Source of the DNA: Zygaena filipendulae
Taxonomy: Eukaryota; Arthropoda; Insecta; Lepidoptera; Zygaenidae
Length of the DNA stretch: 64,000 nucleotides
Direction: 5' to 3'
Assembly (NCBI GenBank): GCA_907165275.2
Contig: OU015670.1
Coordinates: 5,297,501 to 5,361,500, forward strand
Numbering within the stretch: the first letter of the stretch is position 1; every line of letters begins with the position of its first letter. Below are positions 45,501 to 55,590 of the stretch, piece after piece. A program made the translations under genes and the position numbers. A model generated the notes under the pieces. The model was given only the letters and a program-made list of their open reading frames with translations. It searched no databases and was not told the DNA's origin.

Positions 45501-46694
45501 GGTTAAATCTGTCGGTTTCAATTTACAGTCGACAAACATATTCCTAAAGCACTCATGACTCACACAAGAAATAACACTACCCGTGTCTATCTCCATAGTG
45601 AGCGGTCGGTTATTAATTATGACGTTCACCGTGTATGGTTCAAGTTTCTTAAGTGACAATGTTGATTTCAAAGAGAAATTATTTACCTCGTCACTATCAC
45701 CGTCGCTGCGCTCCCCGCCCTGCTCTTCTTGCAAGTTGTGTACCGCCGCTGTTTTGCCTAAAATCGGGCACATCTTTTTTAAGTGTCCTTGTTGGTTACA
45801 AACCCTACACACATACATTTTGAACTTGCACGTGTTGCTGTCGTGCTCTCTTCCGCATGCTCGACATCCTGCCTGCGTTTTACCCACGTAATCATTCTTG
45901 ATGAAAGGTTTAATCTGGTATCGGCCGCCTGTCGCCCCGCTCGCGCCGCTCACGCTGCCCGCGCCGCTCACGCCACCCGCGCCGCGCGCTGCCCCGTCCG
46001 CGGCCGCTCGACTCGCCCCCGCCGCCGCGCGTGGCCGTGCGCCGCCCCAGCCCGCGCTCGCACCGTCGCCGCTGCGCGCGTTGCGAGCCGCGCCTCTCGC
46101 CTCTCGCCTCGCCGATCTGATATGATGCACCGATGACGTTCCGCCAACTGTTGTGCCATCCGACCTCCTTGGCCCCTCGACTAATGCCGCATCCGTCTCA
46201 GCTGCCTCTATCGTCATCGCCATCTTTAATGCTTTATCGAAGGTTACATCTTCCTCCGCGAACAATCGCTGTCGAATGTAGTCGTTCACTAGCCCACACA
46301 CGAATTGATCGCGAAGGTGTTCTTTTAAGCTAGTTGCCGAAAACTTACAGTCTTTAGTTAATTTTTTTAACTCCGCTACGTAGTCGGCGACGCTTTCGTC
46401 TTTAAGCTGCACCCGCTGCCTAAATTTGTACCTCTCTGCTAACGGACTCGGTTTCGGTTGTAGGTGATCTTTCATAATTTTTACCAATTCCGTGTATGTC
46501 TTGGTCGCCGGTTTGTCGGGTGTACATAAGTTTTCCAATAATTCGTAAGCTTCGCCTCCGATAGCCGTTATTAAAGTAGCCACTTGCACCACCGGCTTCA
46601 CATCGTTCGCTATAAAAAATTGTTCTAACCGATCAACATATGAACACCAGTTGTCCTTCACAATGTCAAAGCGTTCAATCTTTCCGATAGACAT
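42531..46694 (-). CDS. Gag-Pol polyprotein of the Ty3/gypsy element (1387 aa, single ORF)
   Basis: One open frame with no stop. Residues about 1-180 form a retrotransposon capsid-like Gag. About 200-260 is an Ala/Gly/Arg-rich, very GC-rich linker. About 275-310 holds two CCHC-type zinc knuckles (the second is CRVCNQQGHLKKMC). The protease motif DTGS is near 370, reverse transcriptase follows with FLDD near 652, and RNase H begins near TTDASS (about 800). The integrase zinc site H-H-C-C is near 1016-1046, and its catalytic core has D in HIDF (about 1078), D in SDNGPP (about 1133) and E near GAAEG (about 1170). There is no envelope gene. A C-terminal stretch after GDKVWV may correspond to the GPY/F region. 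The protein should copy RNA to DNA in Gag particles and integrate it. All catalytic residues checked are present. The fused frame resembles K02A2.6-like/Mag-clade elements (from memory). Confidence 0.95.
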   Translation of the reverse strand: MSIGKIERFDIVKDNWCSYVDRLEQFFIANDVKPVVQVATLITAIGGEAYELLENLCTPDKPATKTYTELVKIMKDHLQPKPSPLAERYKFRQRVQLKDESVADYVAELKKLTKDCKFSATSLKEHLRDQFVCGLVNDYIRQRLFAEEDVTFDKALKMAMTIEAAETDAALVEGPRRSDGTTVGGTSSVHHIRSARREARGAARNARSGDGASAGWGGARPRAAAGASRAAADGAARGAGGVSGAGSVSGASGATGGRYQIKPFIKNDYVGKTQAGCRACGREHDSNTCKFKMYVCRVCNQQGHLKKMCPILGKTAAVHNLQEEQGGERSDGDSDEVNNFSLKSTLSLKKLEPYTVNVIINNRPLTMEIDTGSVISCVSHECFRNMFVDCKLKPTDLTLRYYTGEIVQPVGKITTDVSYNGQNKTLDLYIIRSGRTCLVGRQWIRELKIELPIHDCNNVSKNKDFVFNLSNFSSRYSEVFAEGLGRFNGGTVGFNVREGARPVFLRARPLAYALREPVERALEQHVRDGILTPVHTSDWATPIVPVMKKDGTIRICGDFKITLNKCLDVDRFPLPRVEDLLAKLHGGEKYTKIDLSQAYAQFELNEQSKKFTVINTHKGLFRYNRLIYGLASSPGIFQRKIEQLFSDIPRVGIFLDDIIITGVDDRSHIATLHEVFRRLQKYGLKIKENKCTFFAESVTYLGFVISKKGIQTCADKIEGIKNVVTPKNVSELKSFLGLVMYYARFVPNISTILSPLYSLLRKEVKYEWNKQCERAFNKVKSLLISSEVLAHYSPELPVVLTTDASSVGVGAVISHLTADGERPVAYASRALNSAEKAYSQIEREALAIIYGVRKFHHYLYGRKFTLRTDHKPLVTIFGDKTGVPIMAASRMQRWAVLLGGYDYNIEYVRSENNAADALSRLPVDVARRAPCETTYINFIQNFLPITRSIAQIDTKNDTILQKVMLFCQSGWPSHCTEENLRPYFLRRNELYVDMGCIVWGYRLVIPSSLRGTILDELHVGHMGIVKIKSMARSIVWWPGIDADIERRCRECGTCAAEGAAPARAPPQPWRHEPGPWTRVHIDFLGPYHGKTFLILIDSTTKWLEAFLMPRTTAGVVIKVMRETFARFGIPAELVSDNGPPFTSKEYCDFLKNNGIRVTYSAAYHPSSNGAAEGAVKLCKRAIKKSLREGVDIEAALQSYLLAYRNVEHGTTGVSPAMLLQRRQLRSRLDLLRGDRQVEERVQEAQLKQASYAKGIKRDFEVGDKVWVRDYTGHDKWVAGQIEARSGSRNYEIGREDGPRMVRHVDQIRRRWLSAGEASSPDPSVTSDEGARVETEALVGDEGRTALGSTGPPGGQEENVPPLNTPRRLRPRNLIKPPERYGYTVSFK

Positions 46695-46789
46695 TTCACT
46701 TGTTTTATAATTTTAATTATACCACAAACTACTTAGAGATACTACAATTATACCTATAATTGCCACAACACTACGCGTTTTCTGTTCGT

Positions 46790-46804
46790 AGATACTCGTC
46801 GCCA
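46790..46804 (-). promoter_or_regulatory. Primer-binding site of the gypsy element
   Basis: Starting one base after the 5' LTR, the minus strand reads TGGCGACGAGTATC. The first ten bases would pair with a tRNA ending CTCGTCGCCA, as in insect tRNA-Ser(GCT) by recollection; the primer identity is inference. Confidence 0.65.
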
Positions 46805-46805
46805 C

Positions 46806-47000
46806 TGAGAAATATGTAGCTTAGGTATAGGGTGCTGCTCAATAAAACACGTCTGCTTGTAACCGAATTTAATCTCGAACAAAGAAACGGATAACGGATT
46901 TTAATAATATGATTTCGTAGCTACCTACCAATGATATTAAGTACTAACAAAATCATTGCTACCTACCTATTCGTTATATTTGTTACCCACATACATTACA
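46806..47000 (-). repeat. Gypsy element 5' LTR
   Basis: 195 bp, identical by eye to 42246-42440. It should hold the element's promoter, transcribing leftward. Confidence 0.93.
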
Positions 47001-47160
47001 CAGAGGTCACGTGTTTTCATTATACGCAATACGGATGATTTACGGCTGATGATTAACACATCTCCGACTCCGATTGCGACTCCGACAAATCAAATTTAAT
47101 AACTCCGACAAATCAAATTTAATAACTCCGACTCCGACTTCGGTGCCGATAAACTACCTC
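47001..47160. other. Short spacer between two LTR elements
   Basis: Original flanking DNA of about 155 bp, with CAGAG at its left and ACCTC at its right edge as target duplications. It contains repeated 'ctccgactccgac' text and no AATAAA. Confidence 0.7.
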
Positions 47161-48347
47161 TGTCGTGCCGTCTGCACTATCCCGAGTTATGTTTGCCCGA
47201 ATTCTATTTAGTACAGGTTTACACGGACGACAAATATCTATATAATATATATAATCTTACACAATCCATGGAATGGATAACACTAACAGTATAATGGACA
47301 GGCGGGCATGACCCGGACTATTAGCTGAGTGACACATCTGGAATGAACTAGAAACTATTACAATTAATTGCACCAACATAGTTATAAGTTATACAGCATT
47401 ACAGATATCCGTAGGGAACACGGAGCAGTGCCTGGGACTTGCGACCCAGGTGTAGGTTTGATGGGGCCCCTTTACAATGCATAAACGCTCACCTCCACTG
47501 CCCGTGCTCCCGACTCAAGCATGGTAATATAATGATGAGACGGCCAACCAGTCACTAAGAAATCATGTATCATCTCTTCAACGTGAGCTTTACGTTATGA
47601 TCTCTAATCTTCGCATTGTTCTGTCATGAGGGTCTGGTCTACCCAGAGTGAGTAGTGACCCTCCCAAGGTCGTCTACAGCTCCGATCTGAACACGTCTGG
47701 CCGTGTCTTGGTGTCTTACGTTATTCTGATTTACCTTGCAAGCCCTAGTCTGTCTAGAGCTTGCGTGCATACAACTTCATGTAGACGACCTTACAATGAT
47801 CCGCCTGTGTGCTTCCGGTACACACTCATTTGAGCCTCGGGCTCCCTGTTCAATGTCCTTTACTACCAAATGTACATTGTACTGCAAGATTGAACTTATT
47901 ATAGATTATGGAGTTTCCCAGTGACTAGTCAGTCGCTTCACCATTCTCTGAATCTATTGTATTAGAATGTCGACTACACTATAATATTAGTGACGACTCA
48001 CCCAGTGCCTTTGTAACTTACTCCGGGCCGGACGATCTCACCTTACGCTACCTTTTCCGGCATTGCCTCTTATCCGCGCGGTCCCGATCGTCCTGCCCTT
48101 TATTCGTCAATCCAGTGCTTTCCTTTTACACTCCGAGCTGGACGACTTCACTTTACCGTTTACGCTGCTTGTTTAGATATTGTCTATTCCACGCGGTCGC
48201 GGTCATCCCGCGCTTGTATGTCCCTCTACCCACGCTTTGTTGAAGCATAAGCAAAGTGTTGCCACACCACAAAATATAGATTGACAGTATAATAATTAGT
48301 GTTGATACAAACCAATTGTTACATGGCAAATCGCGCTGTGCGCGACA
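47161..48347 (-). repeat. LARD-like element 3' LTR
   Basis: About 1187 bp; the copy at 52131-53317 appears identical. Two small peptide frames inside it are duplicated exactly in the other LTR, which supports identity. A large size for an insect LTR. Confidence 0.92.
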
Positions 48348-49430
48348 CTCCCAAAAGCAGAAAGAGGTTTAATGCAAAAGTGTGAGCAGGTAACGGGGCC
48401 ACTCCAGGATTTTCTCTCTGGTTCGAATTGCAGTCAGAGGTGTATCTACTATGGTGTAGGGTGCGCATTTCTTACAGGCGCAGGAGGGCGCCGAGCGCCT
48501 CTCGCTATGGAGACCCACTCGGCGCGCGCGTTTTTCGGTCGCGACACTTTTAATGACCAACGTAAAAAGAGCCTCGCCTTGAATACGTCCTGCACAGCAT
48601 TCGGAGCTCTGTATACTACCACTCATCAATAATTACAATTATAGTTTATATGTAGTATATTAGTTTATATGTATTGATATATTACTGTATATGCAGATAT
48701 GTATTTTATTTATATTGTTATATATTATGCCTTCCTTATTTTTTCTTATCTATTTATTTTACAACTTTTCTTTTATTTCCTTTCCTTTTTTATCCCGTCT
48801 TGATTCTATCGAACCATTATTTTTATGTTTGTCAACCTCCTTTCTATTTATCTCTTCTCCCGCCAATGTTTTCTTCAATTACATTCGATTTTTTCAAAGG
48901 TTGACTGGAAGAAATCCCCTCGCGGGATAAGTCCGCCTTTGAGCATAAATTACCCTTTGTTTATGCTCAATAAAGTATGCAAACTAACAGACAAACAAAC
49001 AATCGCACATATATACCATACATACAATGGAAATAGAACACTTCTTACGATCACTCAAGTCGAGCAGAGTGACTAGCTATCAAGAAGCGCTCGCCTGGCA
49101 TGATACTAGTATTTAAAGTTACCCACAACCCTACCAACGATTGCGAGGGACCCCAACTTATTACATGGCTATGTGGGTACAAACTAAATAACAGTGTTGC
49201 TATAACATAATGCTAGAATTCTCAGTTGTTTCGCATGACATCTCGCGCTTTGCGCGACACTCCCAGAGCAGAAAGAGATTTAATGCAATAGTGTGAGATA
49301 TACTTTACTCTGAGTTCATATTAATGTGAAGATATATGAGGATATTATAATATGATACACTTTTAGCATGACAGTGGAAGGATGAGTCGACCAGATTTAT
49401 TCCACTCTTATTAGAATTATTCATAGGTAT

Positions 49431-49703
49431 ACTTTAACGGAGAGGTCTTGCCTCTTGCTTGTGGCTGTGCCACTTTCATTCATATACTTTAACGGTGAGG
49501 TCTTGCCTCTTGCTTGTGGCTATGCCACATACATTCATATACTTTAACGGTGAGGTCTTGCCTCTTGCTTGTGGCTATGCCACTTACATTCATATACTTT
49601 AGCGGTGAGGTCTTGCCTCTTGCTTGTGGCTATGCCACATACATTCATATACTTTAACGGTGAGGTCTTGCCTCTTGCTTGTGGCTATGCCACATACATT
49701 CAT
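49431..49703 (+). repeat. 55-bp tandem repeat, about 5 units
   Basis: Unit: 'catatactttaacggtgagg' + 'tcttgcctcttgcttgtggc' + 'tatgccacatacatt'. Period is 55 bp (for example 49442 to 49497), with few substitutions between units. Confidence 0.9.
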
Positions 49704-50149
49704 GATTCGGTTTTACCGGGTGCCTTTCCATCTCCAGTTATCCCCCGCATGGTTGCAAATCCATGTCAACTAAGGGTCTGATGTTTGCATTATACTGACT
49801 TCCAATGGCTATGCACCTTCATTACCTATTTGGGCATCGGTCGACCGTGCCCGTGTGTTTCCTGATCACACTTCAAATACATGGGTGCTCCGGGCTCCCC
49901 AGTCCAATGTCTATTGAACTATACGCAAAGGAAAATAATATTAAGTTTCAACAGTTTCCTCATCTTTCCACATATCATGCACTTATGGTCAACATACAGA
50001 TAATAATAATATGTAATAATAAACCACTTCACAACACTCAGATCTACTCGATCCCACAGTATGCTATTATTAGCTTGTATCGTGGAAACCAAGCAAACGT
50101 GGCATATACTACATACATGTGTATTTGCATTACGTGGCATTACATATAT

Positions 50150-50265
50150 ATAAAAACACCCACACTGGAAAGTGGAACCACACACACAAAGTTATGTTCA
50201 TCACACAAAGTGCATCCTCACCGGGAATCGAACCCGGAACCTCTAGATTAGCGGGCCATTATATA
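50150..50265 (-). mobile_element. tRNA-like (SINE-derived) fragment inside the LARD
   Basis: On the minus strand it carries 'ggttccgggttcgattcccg' (B box/T arm) preceded by 'gcccgctaatctagag'. No full tRNA fold or A box could be confirmed. Confidence 0.4.
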
Positions 50266-50577
50266 CCATTATAAGTTAACACTTACGTAATACGTTACAT
50301 TATTACCAGATAGATAAAGCAAAGTTACTTGTATCGTATAAACTGCGTTAGAGTAGAAACAGTGTTAGATTACCAGAATATCTGTCCTGTATGTCATTGT
50401 CCAGAGCCTCTATCTCGTCTATACTCATATCCTGGCTTTCCTCATTCAGGACTTCTCTCTCACGAGCAATAATATCCTGGCCGCATGCCTGCGGCCCTCC
50501 CGAACAGAAAAAAAAGGGTCTGTCGCAACATAGTACTTTTTCATAGTCCAGTAGGTATCAGTAATAGAACGCTATTG

Positions 50578-50580
<3 letters not shown>

Positions 50581-50632
<52 letters not shown>
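50581..50632 (+). repeat. Poly-T tract, about 52 nt
   Basis: Unbroken T run; it could be the reverse-complement poly(A) of a retroposed insert in the minus orientation, or a simple expansion. Confidence 0.85.
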
Positions 50633-52105
50633 CGGCTTTAAATCACCAAAATATCTATGTATATACTATCTATTCGTAATAATATTATCAAGGGCCTCGC
50701 GCATCGAGCGGCGTACGCGATGATGTTGCAGCGGGGTGAAAGACCTCGATCAGCTGTATGTACATTGTAACCTTCGTAAATACCGACCTACGGCTGTGTA
50801 CGAAAAATGAATGAGCGCTTCGCGCTGCGGCGCCGCCGGTGTCGGCGGCTAATAGAGTAGCCATAAAATCAATTTCAAAGTATACATCTTGTTGTTTTTA
50901 TTTAATTTATTCCAAATTTTATTACGAAAATTGGATCGATTCGATAAGAGTAAGTACTAACTACTAAGTACCGATACTTTTCTATCGGTATCGAACAAGC
51001 ATCGATATTCGATACCCCACGACCGACTACATTAGAAATTCGCAAATAATCACCTCGTAGAATGATATACTCTCGCTACTATCCTTACTAATATTATAAT
51101 GCGCAAGTGAGCTCGTTTGTTCGTTTGTCACGCCTTCACGGCTAAACGACCAAACCGGTCACATAGGTATAGTATTTTAAACACTTCACGTTAAACCAGA
51201 AAATTAACTTTTGCTGACGCTTGAACTTAACTGCGCAATTATTACAAAAGCACAAGCTTTGCCGAAATCTGCATAGTGCATACAACATAGTACTTATATT
51301 ATGTTTTATCTTTGTTGTATACCCTAGAAAACCGATATGTACCGTTACCGTTATGTTAAATTAACTGTTGTTTTACTTATTCATTACTATGTAGTAGACA
51401 AATGTCTAATAAAGCAGTAATAGTAATCTATGATTCGCAAAACAAACAACAAAACTTAACACAATAGCCATAATAAAATAATCTATCAAGACACATAAAA
51501 TTAGTCTTCTTTACAAAAATAAAAGTTGATAAATTCATACGGTTTACCGGTGATACTAATCTCGATACATTGCTCGATACATCCCTTAGAAAAAATAGAC
51601 AAATAGAGAACAGTATACCTTTTGTACTTATTGTTCCTTTAGGCCTGGTGCATACATACAATTTTTATTTGAAAAACTGTGTTGTGTTTCATAAGTTTAT
51701 AGGAATATACTGTGATCATAGCACTTGTGCATACTGTCAACACGATAGTTGTTTGACAAAAAAAAACCCATAGTTGTGTGGAATTCACAAGAAGTTTAGT
51801 TGATGTAGAAGTTAAGGTATGGTTACTTACAAGTATGCGGCTAGCCTTAATTTGTTAATCATATGCGAGGAAAACATGTCATTTACCGCCAATACAAATA
51901 ATACAAGCACAACCTCTGTACACAGAACATATTAAAAACATAAAAGAGGAAGGTAGTTTAATAAGTAAATGGTTTTATGAGTAGTTACCTATATTTGACT
52001 GAGAAAGTAAAGTCAAATAAAAACTCAAACAAACACAAATACAAAAAAGATTAAAATAGAGGGAAATTTAACAAGGAAGAGCCAGAACGAATCTGGCTTC
52101 CCATG

Positions 52106-52127
52106 TCAAATCCCAGTACCTCCACCA
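52106..52127 (-). promoter_or_regulatory. Primer-binding site of the LARD-like element
   Basis: Three bases from the right LTR the minus strand starts TGGTGGAGGTACTGGG. The plus strand at 52106-52127 reads like a tRNA 3' end: a T-loop-like start, an acceptor-like stretch and terminal CCA. It best resembles tRNA-Ala by recollection; identity is uncertain. Confidence 0.65.
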
Positions 52128-52130
52128 TTT

Positions 52131-53317
52131 TGTCGTGCCGTCTGCACTATCCCGAGTTATGTTTGCCCGAATTCTATTTAGTACAGGTTTACACGGACGA
52201 CAAATATCTATATAATATATATAATCTTACACAATCCATGGAATGGATAACACTAACAGTATAATGGACAGGCGGGCATGACCCGGACTATTAGCTGAGT
52301 GACACATCTGGAATGAACTAGAAACTATTACAATTAATTGCACCAACATAGTTATAAGTTATACAGCATTACAGATATCCGTAGGGAACACGGAGCAGTG
52401 CCTGGGACTTGCGACCCAGGTGTAGGTTTGATGGGGCCCCTTTACAATGCATAAACGCTCACCTCCACTGCCCGTGCTCCCGACTCAAGCATGGTAATAT
52501 AATGATGAGACGGCCAACCAGTCACTAAGAAATCATGTATCATCTCTTCAACGTGAGCTTTACGTTATGATCTCTAATCTTCGCATTGTTCTGTCATGAG
52601 GGTCTGGTCTACCCAGAGTGAGTAGTGACCCTCCCAAGGTCGTCTACAGCTCCGATCTGAACACGTCTGGCCGTGTCTTGGTGTCTTACGTTATTCTGAT
52701 TTACCTTGCAAGCCCTAGTCTGTCTAGAGCTTGCGTGCATACAACTTCATGTAGACGACCTTACAATGATCCGCCTGTGTGCTTCCGGTACACACTCATT
52801 TGAGCCTCGGGCTCCCTGTTCAATGTCCTTTACTACCAAATGTACATTGTACTGCAAGATTGAACTTATTATAGATTATGGAGTTTCCCAGTGACTAGTC
52901 AGTCGCTTCACCATTCTCTGAATCTATTGTATTAGAATGTCGACTACACTATAATATTAGTGACGACTCACCCAGTGCCTTTGTAACTTACTCCGGGCCG
53001 GACGATCTCACCTTACGCTACCTTTTCCGGCATTGCCTCTTATCCGCGCGGTCCCGATCGTCCTGCCCTTTATTCGTCAATCCAGTGCTTTCCTTTTACA
53101 CTCCGAGCTGGACGACTTCACTTTACCGTTTACGCTGCTTGTTTAGATATTGTCTATTCCACGCGGTCGCGGTCATCCCGCGCTTGTATGTCCCTCTACC
53201 CACGCTTTGTTGAAGCATAAGCAAAGTGTTGCCACACCACAAAATATAGATTGACAGTATAATAATTAGTGTTGATACAAACCAATTGTTACATGGCAAA
53301 TCGCGCTGTGCGCGACA
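52131..53317 (-). repeat. LARD-like element 5' LTR
   Basis: Direct repeat partner of 47161-48347, ending GCGCGACA before the ACCTC duplication. Confidence 0.92.
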
Positions 53318-53392
53318 ACCTCCGTAACATCCCTACTATGGACTGTGGAAGTAATCAAGGGTAAATCCTGCCGTGGATTAGCTATAAGTGTA

Positions 53393-53398
53393 AATAAA
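53393..53398 (+). terminator. Candidate native poly(A) signal of the sugar transporter, displaced
   Basis: AATAAA at 53393. With both LTR insertions removed it would lie about 464 bp after the transporter stop; the intervening native pieces (42008-42245, 47006-47160, 53323-53392) have none. This is inference. Confidence 0.4.
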
Positions 53399-54199
53399 AT
53401 ATAGGTACTTGTTATATCGAGGTTGTAGGAAATATCTAGTATAGAGGGTGTAAGCTTAAACGAGAGACGTATTTAAGGAGGTTATCCAGTATTGGATTCT
53501 CGTCTAATATACCTACTTGACTTTAGAAAACATAAAGTTAGGGATATGTTCCGAAATGCACTGACCCAGTGCTCCCAGTGTGCAGTGCCCTGAAATTCGT
53601 AGGCGGTATGACGTCATAATCGCCGTCATTTTTGTACTGTGAGAACTCGGCGCTTTCGAGGTAAGGTGGTCTAATGTGGTTTGATTACTACTTGGGAACT
53701 CAGTAGTCGCAGATGAAACCGAGAGGGATCGACTTTTTATTAAATTAGTGTAAGCATGAATTAGCAAAGGCCAAAGACGTCCCTCTTATTAACCTTACAC
53801 CCTTATTATACGTCACATGACGCTTTCTGACTTTTGCGAGGAAATTAAATACTTTTTGTCGAATGTTCTTAAGTTATCCGTTATCTAGATACATCTCAAT
53901 TTGAACAAAGGTCATTGAAGGTTCAGGTGGTAATAGGTAGGTAGGTATACTTGGTGATGACTGGTTATTTAATTTATTGGTTGACGCGCTTTTTAGTGTA
54001 GAATGGGTATTAGATATAGATATATTTTAGTTTTTAGAATTTAGGTTTACTCGTTTCCTAAGAATCTCTTGGCAGGTAAAGCAAGGCAATGCCCACGTCT
54101 GACAAGCGAGTTGAACTATAGATACCTACTTATATTTTTAATTAATTTCATTAATTCCGACCTGAATAGCAGTAGCTATAGACTGTGAGCCGCGATGTC
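53399..54199. other. Gene-free stretch
   Basis: No supported exon. The minus-strand frame at 53513-53767 looks random. Confidence 0.4.
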
Positions 54200-54360
54200 A
54201 GAGGATCTGCAGTCTGCCCCCATAGATCTGTCCCACCCATCTAAAGATCTGTCCCAAGCCCCAACTCACCCATAGATCTGTCCCAAGCCCCAACTCACCC
54301 ATAGATCTGTCCCAAGTCCCAACTCACCCATAGATCTGTCCCAAGTCCCAACTCACCCAA
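54200..54360 (+). repeat. 29-bp tandem repeat, about 4-5 units
   Basis: Unit 'ccaactcacccatagatctg' + 'tcccaagcc', with a c/t variant (aagcc/aagtc) in the last two units and an imperfect first one. Confidence 0.9.
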
Positions 54361-55383
54361 CTCCTATTTATCTATTGATACTATGTATTATCATAGATGT
54401 ACTTACGTTTTAAAACAGACGATGTTTTAGGGCTTTTTTTCCTCTTCTTACGCTTGCCTTTGAAAATAGGCGATGTAGAACTAGTTTTACAGCTTCAATT
54501 TCGAACGGAATAATTTTAAATATTAGGCACTTAATAACGCTCTGTGTTTATCACTATGGATTTCAAGAAAATTGCTGTTTTGAATATTAAGGGTAGGTAC
54601 CTATGCTTTCCCTCCAACTCTCGCATTTAATAGTTAATACTATACAGCCGATACAGCCAAAACGCCCCGAAAAATCACATAGAACTATGTCACATGAAAA
54701 TATATCCCCATTCCCAATAGGACAAACAAAAAAATCAGATGCGACACCAATACCCTTTCGGGCTTAAGTGTCTTGCATATTCTGTTACTATAGGTAGGTA
54801 TTTGGTTTCTGGAAGAAACTAGGTAGGTACCTAGGTACCTACTTACTTAAATGAATAAAAATAAAAAATCGAAACGGTGACAATTGACATTTTAGTTATG
54901 TAAATCATAAAAGAATATTCTGGGACCAGAGGACTATACTTATTGTAGTGATTTAACTATTTGTATAATATAGGTTCCTGTATATATATTTAACTATTAT
55001 TTTTTGCATTTTTTTATGTAGATAACTAAACAATTGTGAATACTCATTATTATGTTTCTGTATCCCCACCTGCCTACCTCATTGTCAGTTTAGAGAGATA
55101 GCGCGAAGTTTTTAATCCATCAACTGCCATTTAATTAATTTTGTTTTTTGGCGATCTTGAAATATAAATCCATTGATGACATTGTATTCTTTCACGTGAC
55201 AAGCAAGTGGTCCGATGACCCGAAAATAATAAAATTTGTTAATTTTAGACGCCTTACCTTTTAATTAAGATTATTTTTCTTTTATTTGTTTTATCGAATA
55301 CAAACAACACATTACAAAAAAATACCGTATTATTTATTTCTCTGAGATATTAGTAACATCTGTTTTACATAATTATTATGTAC
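54361..55383. other. Gene-free stretch
   Basis: AT-rich; nothing recognised. Confidence 0.4.
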
Positions 55384-55590
55384 TAGTTGTGCCCCGCGGT
55401 TTCACCCGCGTTAATTTCTGAGTTCTCACGGGATTTCCGGGATAAAAAGTACCCTATGTGTTAATCGTATGTATAAGCTATATTATTGTAAAGTTTCATT
55501 TAAATCCATCCAGTAGTTTTTGCGTGAAAGAGTAACAAACATCCATCCATACATACTTACAAACTTTCGCGTTTATAATATTAGTAGGAT
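55384..55590 (-). mobile_element. CTAG-ending dispersed element (reverse)
   Basis: 'aCTAGttgtgccccgcggtt', 'tcacccgcgttaatttctga' and 'ccatccagtagtttttgcgt'; nearly the same as 21826-22045. Confidence 0.7.

Larger units (their letters stand above)
42246..47000 (-). mobile_element. Full-length Ty3/gypsy LTR retrotransposon, apparently intact and young
   Basis: 195-bp LTRs at 42246-42440 and 46806-47000 are identical by eye, begin TG and end CA in either reading. A perfect 5-bp target duplication CAGAG flanks the element (42241-42245, 47001-47005). Orientation is minus: the primer-binding site lies next to the right LTR, a purine tract next to the left LTR, and one uninterrupted gag-pol ORF lies between. 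Identical LTRs mean a recent insertion. It lies 238 bp behind the sugar-transporter stop codon in opposite orientation. Confidence 0.96.
48348..52130 (-). other. Non-coding interior of the LARD-like element
   Basis: It has no frame with domain content. Its first 45 bp next to the left LTR ('ctcccaaaagcagaaagagg') together with the LTR end recur at 49229-49290 ('gcgcgacactcccagagcag'), i.e. a partial internal copy of the LTR junction. It also holds a 55-bp tandem array, a tRNA-like patch, a 52-nt T tract and a CTAG-type element start at 51088-51175. Confidence 0.75.
47161..53317 (-). mobile_element. Large non-coding LTR element (LARD-like), young insertion
   Basis: Direct repeats of about 1187 bp (47161-48347 and 52131-53317, offset 4970 bp) begin TGTCGTGCCG and end GCGCGACA. 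No difference is seen by eye. A perfect 5-bp duplication ACCTC flanks it (47156-47160, 53318-53322). The 3.8-kb interior lacks any gag or pol reading frame, yet a primer-binding site lies next to the right LTR, so the element reads leftward. It must borrow enzymes from another element. The size class fits a LARD (large retrotransposon derivative). I cannot match it to the adjacent gypsy; their LTRs are unrelated. Confidence 0.92.

Noticed and set aside
43159..46333. Plus-strand ORFs of 60-180 codons
   Set aside because: Antisense shadows of the gag-pol frame; no domain content.
42531..46694. Endogenous retrovirus with an envelope
   Set aside because: No third ORF between the end of pol (42531) and the LTR (42440); only about 90 bp remain.
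47648..47924. Small ORFs duplicated at 52618-52894
   Set aside because: They lie in the two identical LTRs; identity reflects LTR duplication, not coding constraint.
50222..50262. tRNA gene in reverse
   Set aside because: Only the T-arm/B-box part is tRNA-like; no acceptor stem, D arm or A box can be completed.
53513..53767. 84-codon minus-strand ORF
   Set aside because: Composition like surrounding non-coding DNA and no domain or splice signals.
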